A stretch of DNA of 20,328 nt from Bifiguratus adelaidae. Taxonomy: Eukaryota; Mucoromycota; Endogonomycetes; Endogonales. Of this stretch, positions 9,129 through 17,267 are shown piece by piece. Each line of letters opens with the position of its first letter. The stretch's first letter is position 1. Location: contig MVBO01000204.1 in the NCBI GenBank assembly GCA_002261195.1, positions 1-20,328 on the forward strand, read 5' to 3'. A program made the translations under genes and the position numbers. The notes beneath the pieces were generated by a model, which worked only from the letters and a program-made list of their open reading frames with translations, was not told where the DNA came from and did no database searches.

Positions 9129-10125
9129 TTAGAGCGTCAGGACGAGAATTAAAAGCACAATGAGCACGAGAATAAGACAACAGATCACATAGCCTCCCTT
9201 GGCTTCTTCCTCCTTCTGCAGGATATATCTTATCCGCTTAAGTCCTCCCTTCAACTTGCTGCCTGTCTTGTCCACTTGGTTGCCCAGTTCATCGAGCAGA
9301 ACGTTGTGATCTTCGATTTCAGTGTTGATGGTGAAGGCCATGTCTTTCATGTTGGTCAATGTGCCGCTAATCTGGTCTAGTTGGGTATCTTGTTCTTGCA
9401 TGAGGATCTGGAGAGTTTTACATAGGGTGAGCGGATAGGGTAGGGTAGTCATGGCATGGCACGGCCACTCACGGCTTGTTGTCCACTTTCATCACGCAAA
9501 AAGTCTTCATTGTCGTCCTGCCTTGATCGACTCCTTCCACGATTCCACTCATCCTCTTGTTCACTTATCGTGATGCGATGCTGCATAGAGTATGGACTGA
9601 GCCGAATGGGATACGAACATGGTCTTGCTGCCAACCTACCTCTTTGGATCGTAAGGCGGCCAACAATTGCTGTACATCTCGCTTGCACTGCTCTACAAAC
9701 TGCCGTCGTCCCTTGATATCCTCTTGCGTCAAGTGAAATCGTCCTGGATCGCGCTTTGCCTGATGTAAAGAAATGTCAATAGTCAAGGAACCATACAGAA
9801 GACAATCATGCTACGCTTGGTTTTAGTCAAGGGGTGTGAAAAGGATATCTATCGCCTCTGTCATGTCTTGCAAATCTGCTTCCACGCCTTCTAACCCACT
9901 CGTGAGCTCTTCTCTGGTCCGCCGTAGCTCTTCAGAGTCTGGGTTATTGCGGGCTACCGTTGCATGGATTCTCTGGTAAGACTGGTAGAGTTGCTGTAAT
10001 GAGGTGAGGTTGTCAGCGACATCTCTACAATGGCCAACAGGGGGTAAGATAAAGGTGTGGAAGGAGTAACTGAGCGCAGCAAAGACGTTGACGTACCTCT
10101 TTACGTCGTCAAATGGGTCCTGCAT
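9129..10125 (-). CDS. tlg1: Syntaxin-6/Tlg1-type Qc-SNARE
   Basis: Exons are 10125-10097, 10024-9849, 9764-9640, 9580-9473 and 9407-9129, giving 238 residues with TAA. The family usually has about 220-255. The N-terminus MQDPFDDVKRDV matches the DPF start of syntaxin 6. The N-terminal helical bundle continues through LEGVEADLQDMTEAIDQ and DPGRFHL. A charged linker rich in Arg/Asp precedes the SNARE motif (LMQEQDTQLDQISGTL to about GLKRIRYIL), whose central-layer residue is Gln as in Qc SNAREs. A hydrophobic anchor (CCLILVLIVLLILVLTL) ends the protein. Tlg1 acts in endosome-to-TGN fusion. Intron 2 is an AT-AC intron; skipping its removal gives a stop nine codons later. The other introns are ordinary GT-AG. 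The gene lies 35 nt after the Atg17 stop and 2 nt before the Air ATG. Confidence 0.9.
9765..9848 (-). other. U12-type AT-AC intron in tlg1
   Basis: This 84-nt intron starts ATATCCTTTT (9848-9839), a perfect match to the minor-spliceosome AT-type 5' splice site. It contains TTCCTTGAC at 9790-9782, the canonical U12 branch motif, with the branch A at 9783, 18 nt from the terminal AC at 9765. Removal joins phase 1 to phase 1 and yields EAIDQAKRDPGRFHL, the same spacing as in syntaxin 6. The retained form reaches an in-frame TAA. No U2-type donor fits here. Confidence 0.88.
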
Positions 10126-10160
10126 GTGAAGAGCTGTTCTAGAGTACGAATTTGACTATA

Positions 10161-11962
10161 TTACATTCGACTGGATCCGGTGGCAGCTAACAAGTCTTGC
10201 GTTGACGTATCATTGGACGCTTGTAGGTGCTTTCGAGCCTAATAACGGGTATTAACATGGTACCCATGATGGAACAGACTCACCCCTTTCTCACCTCTTC
10301 AAGCAACTCTGGCCTTAGCTCCATGCCTTCCAATACCCTGTCCTCTTGGATGTGCACCTGCACACCCGCCACATGACCACCTAATCGACCACAGAGATCT
10401 TCTGGTAAATACTGTCCATGCTCTTCCCACCAATTGCGCCGTATCGCCTCTTCCTGATCTTCTCCCTCTTGAAGCGTCTGGGTGATATTGTTGACGTATT
10501 CTTGTAGGTTCTGTCGCCATTTGGTGCGACGATCGAGTTCTAATAAAAGATGGGAATACGACTCGAGATAGGTTTGATAATAAGAGTCGAGATTAAAGAG
10601 TTCCGACAGGTAGACGGTGGTGGTTTCCATGAGGGCAGGCAGTTCGGATTCGATGCGCTGCACAACGGCCGTGATTTCGCTCGAGGCAATCCATTCAGCA
10701 TCCACACTGGCGTCGTCATCGTTCTTGGCATCCCATTTGATGCCTGTAGTGCCATTGCCCTCTGTGACTTCTTCCATGGTCCCTCCAAAACGTTCCACGA
10801 GCTCAAAACATCCCACGAGACCTTCCCATGATGTTTCGAACGTCTTGCGCTTGGCGTGAATTTCGTCCGCAATAGATTCAATGGATGAGAGGGAATCGGT
10901 AATGTCTTGGATTATCATGGGTATCTCATCCGTGTCCCTGTCCAAGACTGTCCAATGGAGCCCTAGAGAGTGAGTATGTCTGCAGATCGCTGCTTTGCCC
11001 GCCAACCTACCCGTGATATCCATGTCGACTTCCACGCTCTTATCGGGTCTAGATTGATAGACTCTGCCATGCAAACAGTAAGCATAGTGGTACAGGACAT
11101 GACTGAATGACAGATACCAACTTTAAGGCTGCACTGACTTGATCGTAATGCCTGGCCAGGCTGACGAGAATATCGGCCATCCCGATAGTCTGTCGTTCCT
11201 GCACCATACACTTTTTGCGTAAAAAGGACAAGGGTGATGACTCGTCATCTTCCTCTGCCTCTCCTTCGCCTTCCCCTTCATGACGTCCTTCCTGACCCTC
11301 CAAAACGCTCCCTTGGCTAATCAACCATACCGCAATGTCTCGACAGGCAAACTTGAGTCGTTGTTTTATGGTGTCTGTCGTATTCACCAATCGCTCTCTT
11401 GTTTCCCATATATTGTCATAAAAGGTGGATATCGCCGACAGTTCAGACTGGATCCGTTCCTCCACCTGCGATACGCCTTGGTCATCGATAAAAGAATAGA
11501 GGGTCGTTCCCAGTTGCTGAACGGGTGAGGGTGAGGGTGTGGTACGCGTAAGTCTAGGTGATGAAGGGGGTTTCAGCACAGCTGGATCCACCGTCCGTAT
11601 CTTGAGTTGATCAAATGTCGCCCTTAATCGTTCTTGCAATGCGCTCAACTCTGGTTGCTTTGCCTAGCAGTAGACCATCAACAGCCTCTTCTTCCTACCC
11701 CCTTTCTGCGTATCCTTCTCACCTTGACAAACTCCCCTACCTGTCTTCCTCGCCCTTCCAACAAGGTGGCCACACGAGCCATGCGTTCCACTTGTCCCAA
11801 GACCTCCTTATACAAGAAGCAACATTTAGGCCATACCGTCTCAATCACCCCCACGTCCTCTGCACTCGACAGGAGTATAGCGTTCGCCTCTGAGCATAAT
11901 GCTTCTCCCTGCACCAATCCTTTCTGTGAAATGGAGACAAGCGCAATCAAATGCGCTTCCAT
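10161..11962 (-). CDS. atg17: Atg17, autophagy scaffold
   Basis: Five exons, 11962-11723, 11663-11122, 11063-11011, 10962-10295 and 10238-10161, give 526 residues with TAA. Atg17 is the scaffold of the Atg1 kinase complex (Atg17-Atg29-Atg31 in yeast) at the phagophore assembly site. Recognisable signatures are the N-terminal helix with LVQGEALCSEAN, LYSFIDDQGVSQVEERI, LVSLARHYDQVSAALK, and the C-terminal HGQYLPEDLC block after LLLELDRRTKWRQNLQ. The protein is coiled-coil-rich without a membrane segment. Exon 1 could end at 11741 instead of 11723; both are in frame, and I chose the 59-nt intron because it fits the others. The second intron uses a GTTGGT donor, the only phase-compatible choice. 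An acidic Glu/Gly insert lies at about 11236-11285. ATG 11962 is the first good start and sits 36 bp from the divergent RPA3 ATG. Confidence 0.87.
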
Positions 11963-11998
11963 GGCGCGTCTTTCATTAAACGCGTCCTTTTTGGTCCC
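11963..11998. promoter_or_regulatory. 36-bp bidirectional gap with ACGCGT (MCB-like)
   Basis: Only 36 bases separate the Atg17 and RPA3 start codons. They contain the palindrome ACGCGT at 11980-11985, identical to the MluI cell-cycle box through which MBF drives DNA-replication genes in yeasts. A GCGCGT lies next to the Atg17 ATG. The motif and spacing are seen; regulation is inferred. The sequence also occurs several times in coding DNA here, so chance is possible. Confidence 0.45.
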
Positions 11999-12406
11999 AT
12001 GGAGAAACCAACACCGCGCGTCAACTCGGCCCAATTACCATCGCATGTGGGTCAAACGGTACGCTTGGTGGGTAAAGTGATCTCTGTAAGTGGTGTTGAG
12101 CGTAGAGTTGGCTGTCGATGCTTAGCGTTTGGCTAGTTTACGGGAGATATTGGGGTTTTGGAATCATCGGACAAGGGTCAAGTCAAGGTGAAGCAGGCAA
12201 GTGGGCAAGGCACTAGTGAAGGTGAAGCTGACCCCGAGTAGGAAAACTTGCGATGGGGAGCACCCTATGTGGAAGTGATTGGACGCGTTGGACCCGACTT
12301 GGTCATTGAGGAATTCACCTCGACCGACTTTGGACAGTCGCTTGACCTTGACTTGGCCGACAAGGTGGCCGTCTTGTCTCACACGTTTCCCGACATCTTT
12401 CAATAG
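11999..12406 (+). CDS. rfa3: RPA3, small subunit of replication protein A
   Basis: Exons 11999-12085, 12137-12196 and 12242-12406 give 103 residues with TAG. The product is a single OB fold typical of RPA14/Rfa3, which trimerises with RPA70 and RPA32 to bind single-stranded DNA. Diagnostic stretches are PRVNSAQLPSHVGQTVRLVG, GVLESSDKGQVKV, YVEVIGRV and IEEFTSTDFG, ending SHTFPDIFQ. Length is near the usual 110-120. Intron 1 is GTAAGT...GGCTAG (51 nt). Intron 2 is GC-AG; without its removal the frame meets TAG at 12239-12241. RPA3 is divergent from Atg17 and convergent with the downstream membrane-protein gene, about 100 bases away. Confidence 0.9.
12197..12241 (+). other. GC-AG intron in rfa3
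   Basis: This 45-nt intron runs from GCAAGT to GAGTAG with a GCTGAC branch-like motif. Its length is a multiple of three and it contains an in-frame TAG at its very end. Removal gives VKVKQENLRWGAPYVEV, as expected for RPA3. Confidence 0.82.
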
Positions 12407-12508
12407 GTTAAGCTCGGAGACAACACATGGGTATATATAGAGAGCGGGAGGATAGGACTTTTACATGTATGATACAGAAGAACGACAATGATACGATTTG
12501 CTTGTTGC

Positions 12509-13495
12509 TTATCCACGACGAGCTGCCTTGATACGATCCTTGAGCAATCGAATCTTGCGATCTCCTTTGGAGGATTGAGAAGAGATGGAATGCGGTGGAG
12601 ATGGTGACTTTTCGGGCAAGAAGGGATAAGGCGATTCGGGCGAGAGTGGATTGCGCGCCGTTGGGGTGGGCGGTAGACGGTCGGATGGCGAATGGGGTGG
12701 CACATGGGGAGGAATAGAGGCAAAGGAAGTCTCTTGGGCTAACATGGGCTCTGACCAACGAAATGTGTCTAGACGCTGCGGTTGAGACGGGTACTGAGAT
12801 GGGAGATCCTGCGCAGAGAAGCGTTGGGGAATCATGGGATCGGACCAGCGGGATGTATCGACCCGTTGGGCATTGATCGGATAGATGTCGTGATGCTGCG
12901 GCCCGGAGGTGGGCTGAAATTCATCCTGAAGGGGTTCGACCGGCCAGTGGACGGGTTGATACCCTTGTAAGTATCGCGGAGCCATTAAGCCATGAGGGTC
13001 CGAAAAGCGATGTTGTGGCACTTTGGGCTGAGGCGCCTGCACCATTTCCGGCATGCCTAAATCCCGCTCGCCGTCTTCCATCATCGACTCTCCGGGTAGC
13101 AAGGCAGCAATTGAAGAACGATCACCTGCCGATGGCGCATAACGTCCATGTTTGACATCTGGACCGAGCCACTTGAAACTGTTGGCGACCCGTTGGGTCA
13201 CCGACCGTTCCTTGCCCTCCTTCTCTTCCCCTTCACCTGGGGCCGGTACCACACTAGGCAACACGGCCCTTCTGGGTAATCGTCGACGCCTTGTTCGACG
13301 ACAAGACCGTATCATGCAAAACAAGGTCACCACCACAATCAAACCAATCACTGTTCCAGCCACAATCACGTAGATAGCCGGGAGGTTAAAGAAGAGGATG
13401 TGTACCGGTGAGGTCAAGACATTGAAGGGTGTAGGTGTCGCAGAAGCCAAGGGTGTAGGCGTCGTCGTACTATTCTGGAAATTAAAGAAACTCAT
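12509..13495 (-). CDS. Single-pass membrane protein, disordered tail
   Basis: From ATG 13495-13493 to TAA 12511-12509 there are 328 residues in one exon. The short N-terminus is Thr/Pro/Ser-rich (likely O-glycosylated outside), and a membrane segment at about 38-62 (YVIVAGTVIGLIVVVTLFCM) is followed by RSCRRTRRRR. This basic stop-transfer places the long, Pro/Ser-rich tail in the cytosol. The tail has related units RVDTSRWSDPM and RLDTFRWSEPM, 12-13 codons apart from their neighbours, and an earlier HRFSDPHGLM. It ends with a basic helix, KIRLLKDRIKAARRG. An in-frame ATG at 13627 would add 44 residues, but these come from a GA-rich tract that looks like 5' UTR. The layout resembles fungal wall-sensor-like or mating/septum membrane proteins only in general form; I do not recognise it. 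Confidence 0.72.
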   Translation of the reverse strand: MSFFNFQNSTTTPTPLASATPTPFNVLTSPVHILFFNLPAIYVIVAGTVIGLIVVVTLFCMIRSCRRTRRRRLPRRAVLPSVVPAPGEGEEKEGKERSVTQRVANSFKWLGPDVKHGRYAPSAGDRSSIAALLPGESMMEDGERDLGMPEMVQAPQPKVPQHRFSDPHGLMAPRYLQGYQPVHWPVEPLQDEFQPTSGPQHHDIYPINAQRVDTSRWSDPMIPQRFSAQDLPSQYPSQPQRLDTFRWSEPMLAQETSFASIPPHVPPHSPSDRLPPTPTARNPLSPESPYPFLPEKSPSPPHSISSQSSKGDRKIRLLKDRIKAARRG

Positions 13496-13497
13496 GA

Positions 13498-13528
13498 TGA
13501 GAGAGCGAGAGAGAGAGAAAGAAGAGAG
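13498..13528. repeat. GA microsatellite
   Basis: An imperfect run of GA dinucleotides sits immediately upstream of the membrane-protein ATG, so it is CT-rich on the transcribed sense strand of that gene. It reads as SLSRS codons if the longer start were used. Confidence 0.75.
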
Positions 13529-13689
13529 TTGATGAAAGTCAGCCCATAACAACAATGGCCATTTCCATATAAAGGCAAACAACAATGGACCCACAACTGG
13601 ATCCTGCTCCGATTGAAACTTGCCCATTGGGATTGACCGATCCTATGATGCGATGAAGTATGATGGGTCAGGGAAGGGGGAAAGAAGTA

Positions 13690-13720
13690 AACAGAGAGCG
13701 CGTGCGCGAGAGAGAGATGG
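13690..13720. repeat. Second GA/GC microsatellite
   Basis: A shorter imperfect GAGA run contains a GCGCGTGCGCG core at its centre. It lies midway in the divergent gap and has no coding role. Confidence 0.65.
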
Positions 13721-13938
13721 AATGCAAGTTGTAAACAAGATATCTAAATGATCTCCATCGTGATATCTTGCATGGTGTGGGTGGTGCAACCTGGGTCTCT
13801 TCTCACGGGCAGATGCATACGCAGCGATCAGTCATCATCGTCCATGCAACCTCTGCCCCGAAGCCGCCCTCAATGCCTTGCACCCCTGCTCGTTAAACTT
13901 ACCTCGAGATTAATGTCACACCTTTATCATGTGTCGCC

Positions 13939-15231
13939 ATGCCGATACCTCCGCTAATGAGGGTTCCGGCCATTCCACTCACACCACCGACATCACAGCC
14001 CTCTTCGCCGGGTTTACGAGCAAGACAATCTTCCAAGTGCCGAAACGCCGATCCTTCTTCGACCCAGCATGAGGGTGAAGCATCCACTAGCTTCGGCTTG
14101 CCACCCACTCATGGCAGTATACCCATGGGGCGAACGTCCAGTCAGACTTCCATGGGGCGCGTGCAAGACACATTAACCGCCATCAGACCTCTCGCGGTCT
14201 CAAAGTCCTCATCCACCAGCACCTCGAGTTCCAAAACATCCTTTCCACGCCCCTCTTCGTCTGTCTTTGGTCTACCACTCTATACAACACCACACTCTTC
14301 CCACTCGTCCTCTCGCCGCCCATCCACCTCCTCAAGCCTGCGTCCTTCAGCATCCTCTATATCACAGCTGTATCCATTCCCACCCTCAGACGACGAAACT
14401 GAGCGATTACGACGCCATCATTACTTGATCAAGTTTGCGCTGCAAGGGTAAGTCGTTTCACCTCGGATGCCATCGATTGACTTTCGTTCTAGCGATTACG
14501 TGGCACCTGTCCGAGACATGTTGCGAAAAGGCGCACAAGTGCTCGACGTTGGCTGTGGACCGGGATTCTGGGCCTCCGAGATGGCTCACGAGTACCCGAA
14601 CTCGCACATCACGGGAATCGACACGGTAGAGCCAGGCATCGATCGGCTCGTCAACTTTCATTTCGTCAATGCCAATGTCTTGCTCGGTGTCCCCTTTGGT
14701 GACGAGACCTTTGACTATGTCTTTGTGAGGCATCTCAATTTCGGCATTCTTGAAGGCGATTGGCCACGGTTACTGGCCGAATTGGTACGTGTGCTTAAAC
14801 CAGGTGGATGGCTTGAAGTGTTGGAGACCGACATGCAATTGCATCGACCTGGACCCCACCTGGAGCGATTCAGTCAAAAGTGTAAGTGAGCATGGTGCAA
14901 TCCTTGAGTACGAGACGCTGACGCTGGCGGACTAGTCATGGAGATTCAACGCGCCAAGGGTGTCAATCCTGCCCTTGCCCGACTCTTACCCTCCCTCTTC
15001 TTAACCCTCCCACTCTCCCCGGTCAGAAAGGGCTACCTGTCCTTTCCCTGCGGCAAGACTTGGGCCGGTAAACTTGGCAAACTGACCATGTCTGATTGGC
15101 AAGCGACCGTCAATGTCGTGGCTCGACACGTGCTTGATGAAGAAAATGAAGCTGAACAATTATTGAATGAATGCGACGAGTACAAGACGTTTATCAATAG
15201 TCATATTGTGATTGGCAGAAAGAAATTGTAG
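13939..15231 (+). CDS. SAM-dependent methyltransferase
   Basis: Exons 13939-14447, 14493-14881 and 14936-15231 (introns of 45 and 54 nt, both GTAAGT) give 397 residues with TAG. The first 150 residues are Ser/Thr/Pro-rich and probably disordered. The class I Rossmann methyltransferase core follows: VLDVGCGPGFWASEMA (motif I, SAM-binding), GIDTVEP, FDYVFVRHLNFGI, and LVRVLKPGGWLEVLETDMQL. This architecture is common to a large, expanded fungal family of unknown substrate; a LaeA-like regulatory role is conceivable but not shown. The C-terminal part is helical and lacks other recognisable domains. ATG 13939 is the first in frame after stops; an unseen upstream exon cannot be excluded. Confidence 0.85.
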
Positions 15232-15579
15232 AGTAGCTCTTCTCCGGGTTCGCGCATTGTACATAGTTTTTGCACATTAGCCTGTCATGACGTATGGTTG
15301 GATGCGGATGTATCACAACCTCTTGCGACAGGATCCAAAGTATACACGTTCGGTTACAACATTTTGTTTATTCCACATGGGGCCTTTGCGTTCGATGGCA
15401 TAGGCAAGGCAAAATGTCATACTGAATGCATTCTTTATATGATTTTCTCAAACGTATACGCTTGTTTTCATGACACAACCATGTATACTGGCTAATTCTT
15501 TGCCACGGGCCGATTTTGGACCGTTGGATGATTCATCAATGTTACCTCAAACCTCAACACCAATGCTTCCCATGCCACC
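15232..15579. other. Convergent intergenic spacer
   Basis: This is the gap between the methyltransferase and TXNDC17-like stop codons. It should carry both 3' UTRs. A 65-codon plus-strand frame at 15298-15495 has no recognisable feature and is not called. I see nothing else. Confidence 0.5.
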
Positions 15580-16129
15580 TTAAGGTTGACCAGCAGCCAA
15601 GGCTCCAACCTTCATCTCATCTTCGCACTCGCTCTCTACCAGCTTATTCAAAGGCCCATTCTATGACGCCCAATGGTCAGTATGATGTCATGCTGCATGG
15701 GAAAGAAAGACTTGCCAAGGTCCATCGCATGAGGGTTGGAATGGCCGTAAGCTTGGTCTGTGGATTGGTACGATAGGGATGTGACGCATTGCCTTTCCAT
15801 TCCGTCCTGGATCCCACGGGGCATTCGAGCAATAGACCATGGGGCGATTCCTTGTCCAATGTCTTGCGGATCACTGGATCAGCTAAGGGTAACATGGATC
15901 AGACAAGGATTAGGCTTATCGGTGAAGATGAACCTACCTCTCACGCAGTCGGGACACCATAATTTGCCCGTAGACGGATCTTCTGTACCTAAGAGAACAT
16001 AAGAATCCCACTCTATATAGAACACTCGAAAAACATACCAAAGAAGTACACAAATACAGCATCCGACTGTTCTGTCACCTCCTTGACCTTATTCTCAAAC
16101 TCGGATACCTCTACGCGTTGCGTCTTCAT
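15580..16129 (-). CDS. TXNDC17/TRP14-like thioredoxin
   Basis: Exons 16129-16039, 15988-15938, 15882-15716 and 15660-15580 give 129 residues with TAA; the human protein has 123. The family is a cytosolic thioredoxin-fold oxidoreductase (DUF953) that reduces small disulfides and nitrosothiols. The active site is WCPDC, the TRP14 signature rather than WCGPC of classical thioredoxin, preceded by VFVYFFGTEDPSTGKL. The later fold has the cis-Pro strand TAIPTLMRW and the C-terminal NGPLNKLVESEC, close to the family end. All phases agree. Intron 3 is GC-AG. It is divergent from the BAG gene with 224 bases between ATGs. Confidence 0.88.
15661..15715 (-). other. GC-AG intron in TXNDC17-like gene
   Basis: This 55-nt intron runs from GCAAGT to GTCATAG with an ACTGACC branch-like motif. 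An internal CAG lies earlier but gives the wrong frame. Removal yields RWTLNGPLNKLVESEC, matching the family. Confidence 0.82.
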
Positions 16130-16353
16130 GGCAAAAAGAGTCAGAAACTATACAAGTCAATGGTTTGCAAGTGTGAAATGTGGAAGAGAAGAGCGCCAAA
16201 AAAGACCAAATCAAGCTCTCTTTACTTGCGCGAGTGAAGCATCGTTATCATCGCAGTCCATTCCACTCTGTCTTGAATTGTCTTGCCGCCTGCACTAGTT
16301 CTCCCTCGACAGCTCTCGACAGCTCACTGACTCTTGTCGGTGAAAGAGTCGAC

Positions 16354-17198
16354 ATGTCCCTACTGATGGACAAGACAAGTATTGCTATCAGCATCGCTGC
16401 AATCACATTTGCCGCCCTCGCACTCCCTCTCCTCGCCGAATTCTTGAACGTCCGCAAGATCACCGACGAGGAACGTCAATGCCAGCTCTTTCTCAACGTG
16501 CATGGTCAACGCTATGTTATCAAGCTTCGGACTGACGGCGGACTAGAGGCAGTGACGCTCAAGAGGTTCAAGGACGACGTGAAGCAATTGACAGGTGTAC
16601 CTGTCAATGGCATGAAACTATCCTATGGTGGAGGTGAGGGGTGCCATGATGTGCATGGGTCTTGCAGTATTGACGCACGCTCTCTGTTGTCCCAACAGCG
16701 ATTCTCAAGGACGAAACGGCCACCTTGAAGACATTGGGCTTGTATGGTGGAGCAACGGTGGATGTGCATATGATAGACGATAGACAAGACAGTAGCGAAT
16801 ACGCCGACTTGAATCCCGAAGAACGAGCCTTGATTGTCCGTATTCAGACCACGGTATCCAAGGTAGATGAAGATCTTGCACCTATTGTCGAAAAACAGGA
16901 GCGCAATTGTCAGCAGTATCCCGACATCTCCTCCTCGGCCATCCCAACACCGGTGCGTACCCCCACTGATTCACCTACAACCTCTACCACCCATCTTCCC
17001 CTGTCTGATCCACGCAAACTCTATGATACGCACAATTACCTGTCCGAAAAGCTCTTGCAGGCCCTGTTTGCCTTGGATGGCATTGAAGCACCAACCGAGT
17101 TTTCGACGGCACGACAGAAACGGAGGGAGGCCGTTCGACATATACAAGGCTATCTGGATAGAATAGACAAGGCCAAGAAGACCTTGCCGTCTTTATAG
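16354..17198 (+). CDS. Membrane-anchored UBL-BAG co-chaperone
   Basis: Exons 16354-16633 and 16699-17198 (65-nt intron) give 259 residues with TAG. An N-terminal hydrophobic segment at about 8-30 (SIAISIAAITFAALALPLLA) would anchor the protein. A ubiquitin-like fold follows at about 43-117, with KQLTGVPVNGMKLSYGGAIL corresponding to the ubiquitin segment before its hydrophobic patch. The BAG domain at roughly 130-257 begins LNPEERALIVRIQ and ends HIQGYLDRIDKAKK, interrupted by a Pro/Thr-rich insert (about 182-207). BAG domains bind the Hsp70 ATPase domain and speed nucleotide exchange. Yeast Snl1 has anchor plus BAG, and Bag1-type proteins have UBL plus BAG; this one has all three. Met5 is an alternative start. 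It converges with Pex11 over 69 bases. Confidence 0.85.
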
Positions 17199-17267
17199 AT
17201 CTATGAAACGCTATAGAATAGGCTGCTTGACACTCTGACCTTAATTACGTACGCACGCGCGCCTGGT

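Larger units (their letters stand above)
13496..13938. promoter_or_regulatory. Divergent promoter region, GA-rich
   Basis: These 443 bases lie between the ATGs of the membrane-protein gene and the methyltransferase gene. They hold two GA/CT microsatellite tracts (13498-13528 and 13690-13720). No convincing TATA box or conserved coding frame is seen. The GA tracts may act as polypurine promoter elements, but this is inference. Confidence 0.4.

Noticed and set aside
9839..9848. Natural C-terminus LFTPLD for a truncated SNARE
   Set aside because: This is simply the unspliced AT-AC intron; it would remove the SNARE motif and membrane anchor that follow in frame.
12239..12241. RPA3 pseudogene because of in-frame TAG
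   Set aside because: A GC-AG intron with the same GCAAGT donor as in two other genes removes it and restores the conserved OB-fold sequence.
13496..13627. Longer N-terminus for the membrane protein (ATG 13627)
   Set aside because: The extension is translated from a GA/CT microsatellite, and the shorter start gives a standard single-pass layout. It is not fully excluded.
15298..15495. 65-codon plus-strand gene in the convergent gap
   Set aside because: No family, no splice or promoter support, and a composition like untranslated DNA.
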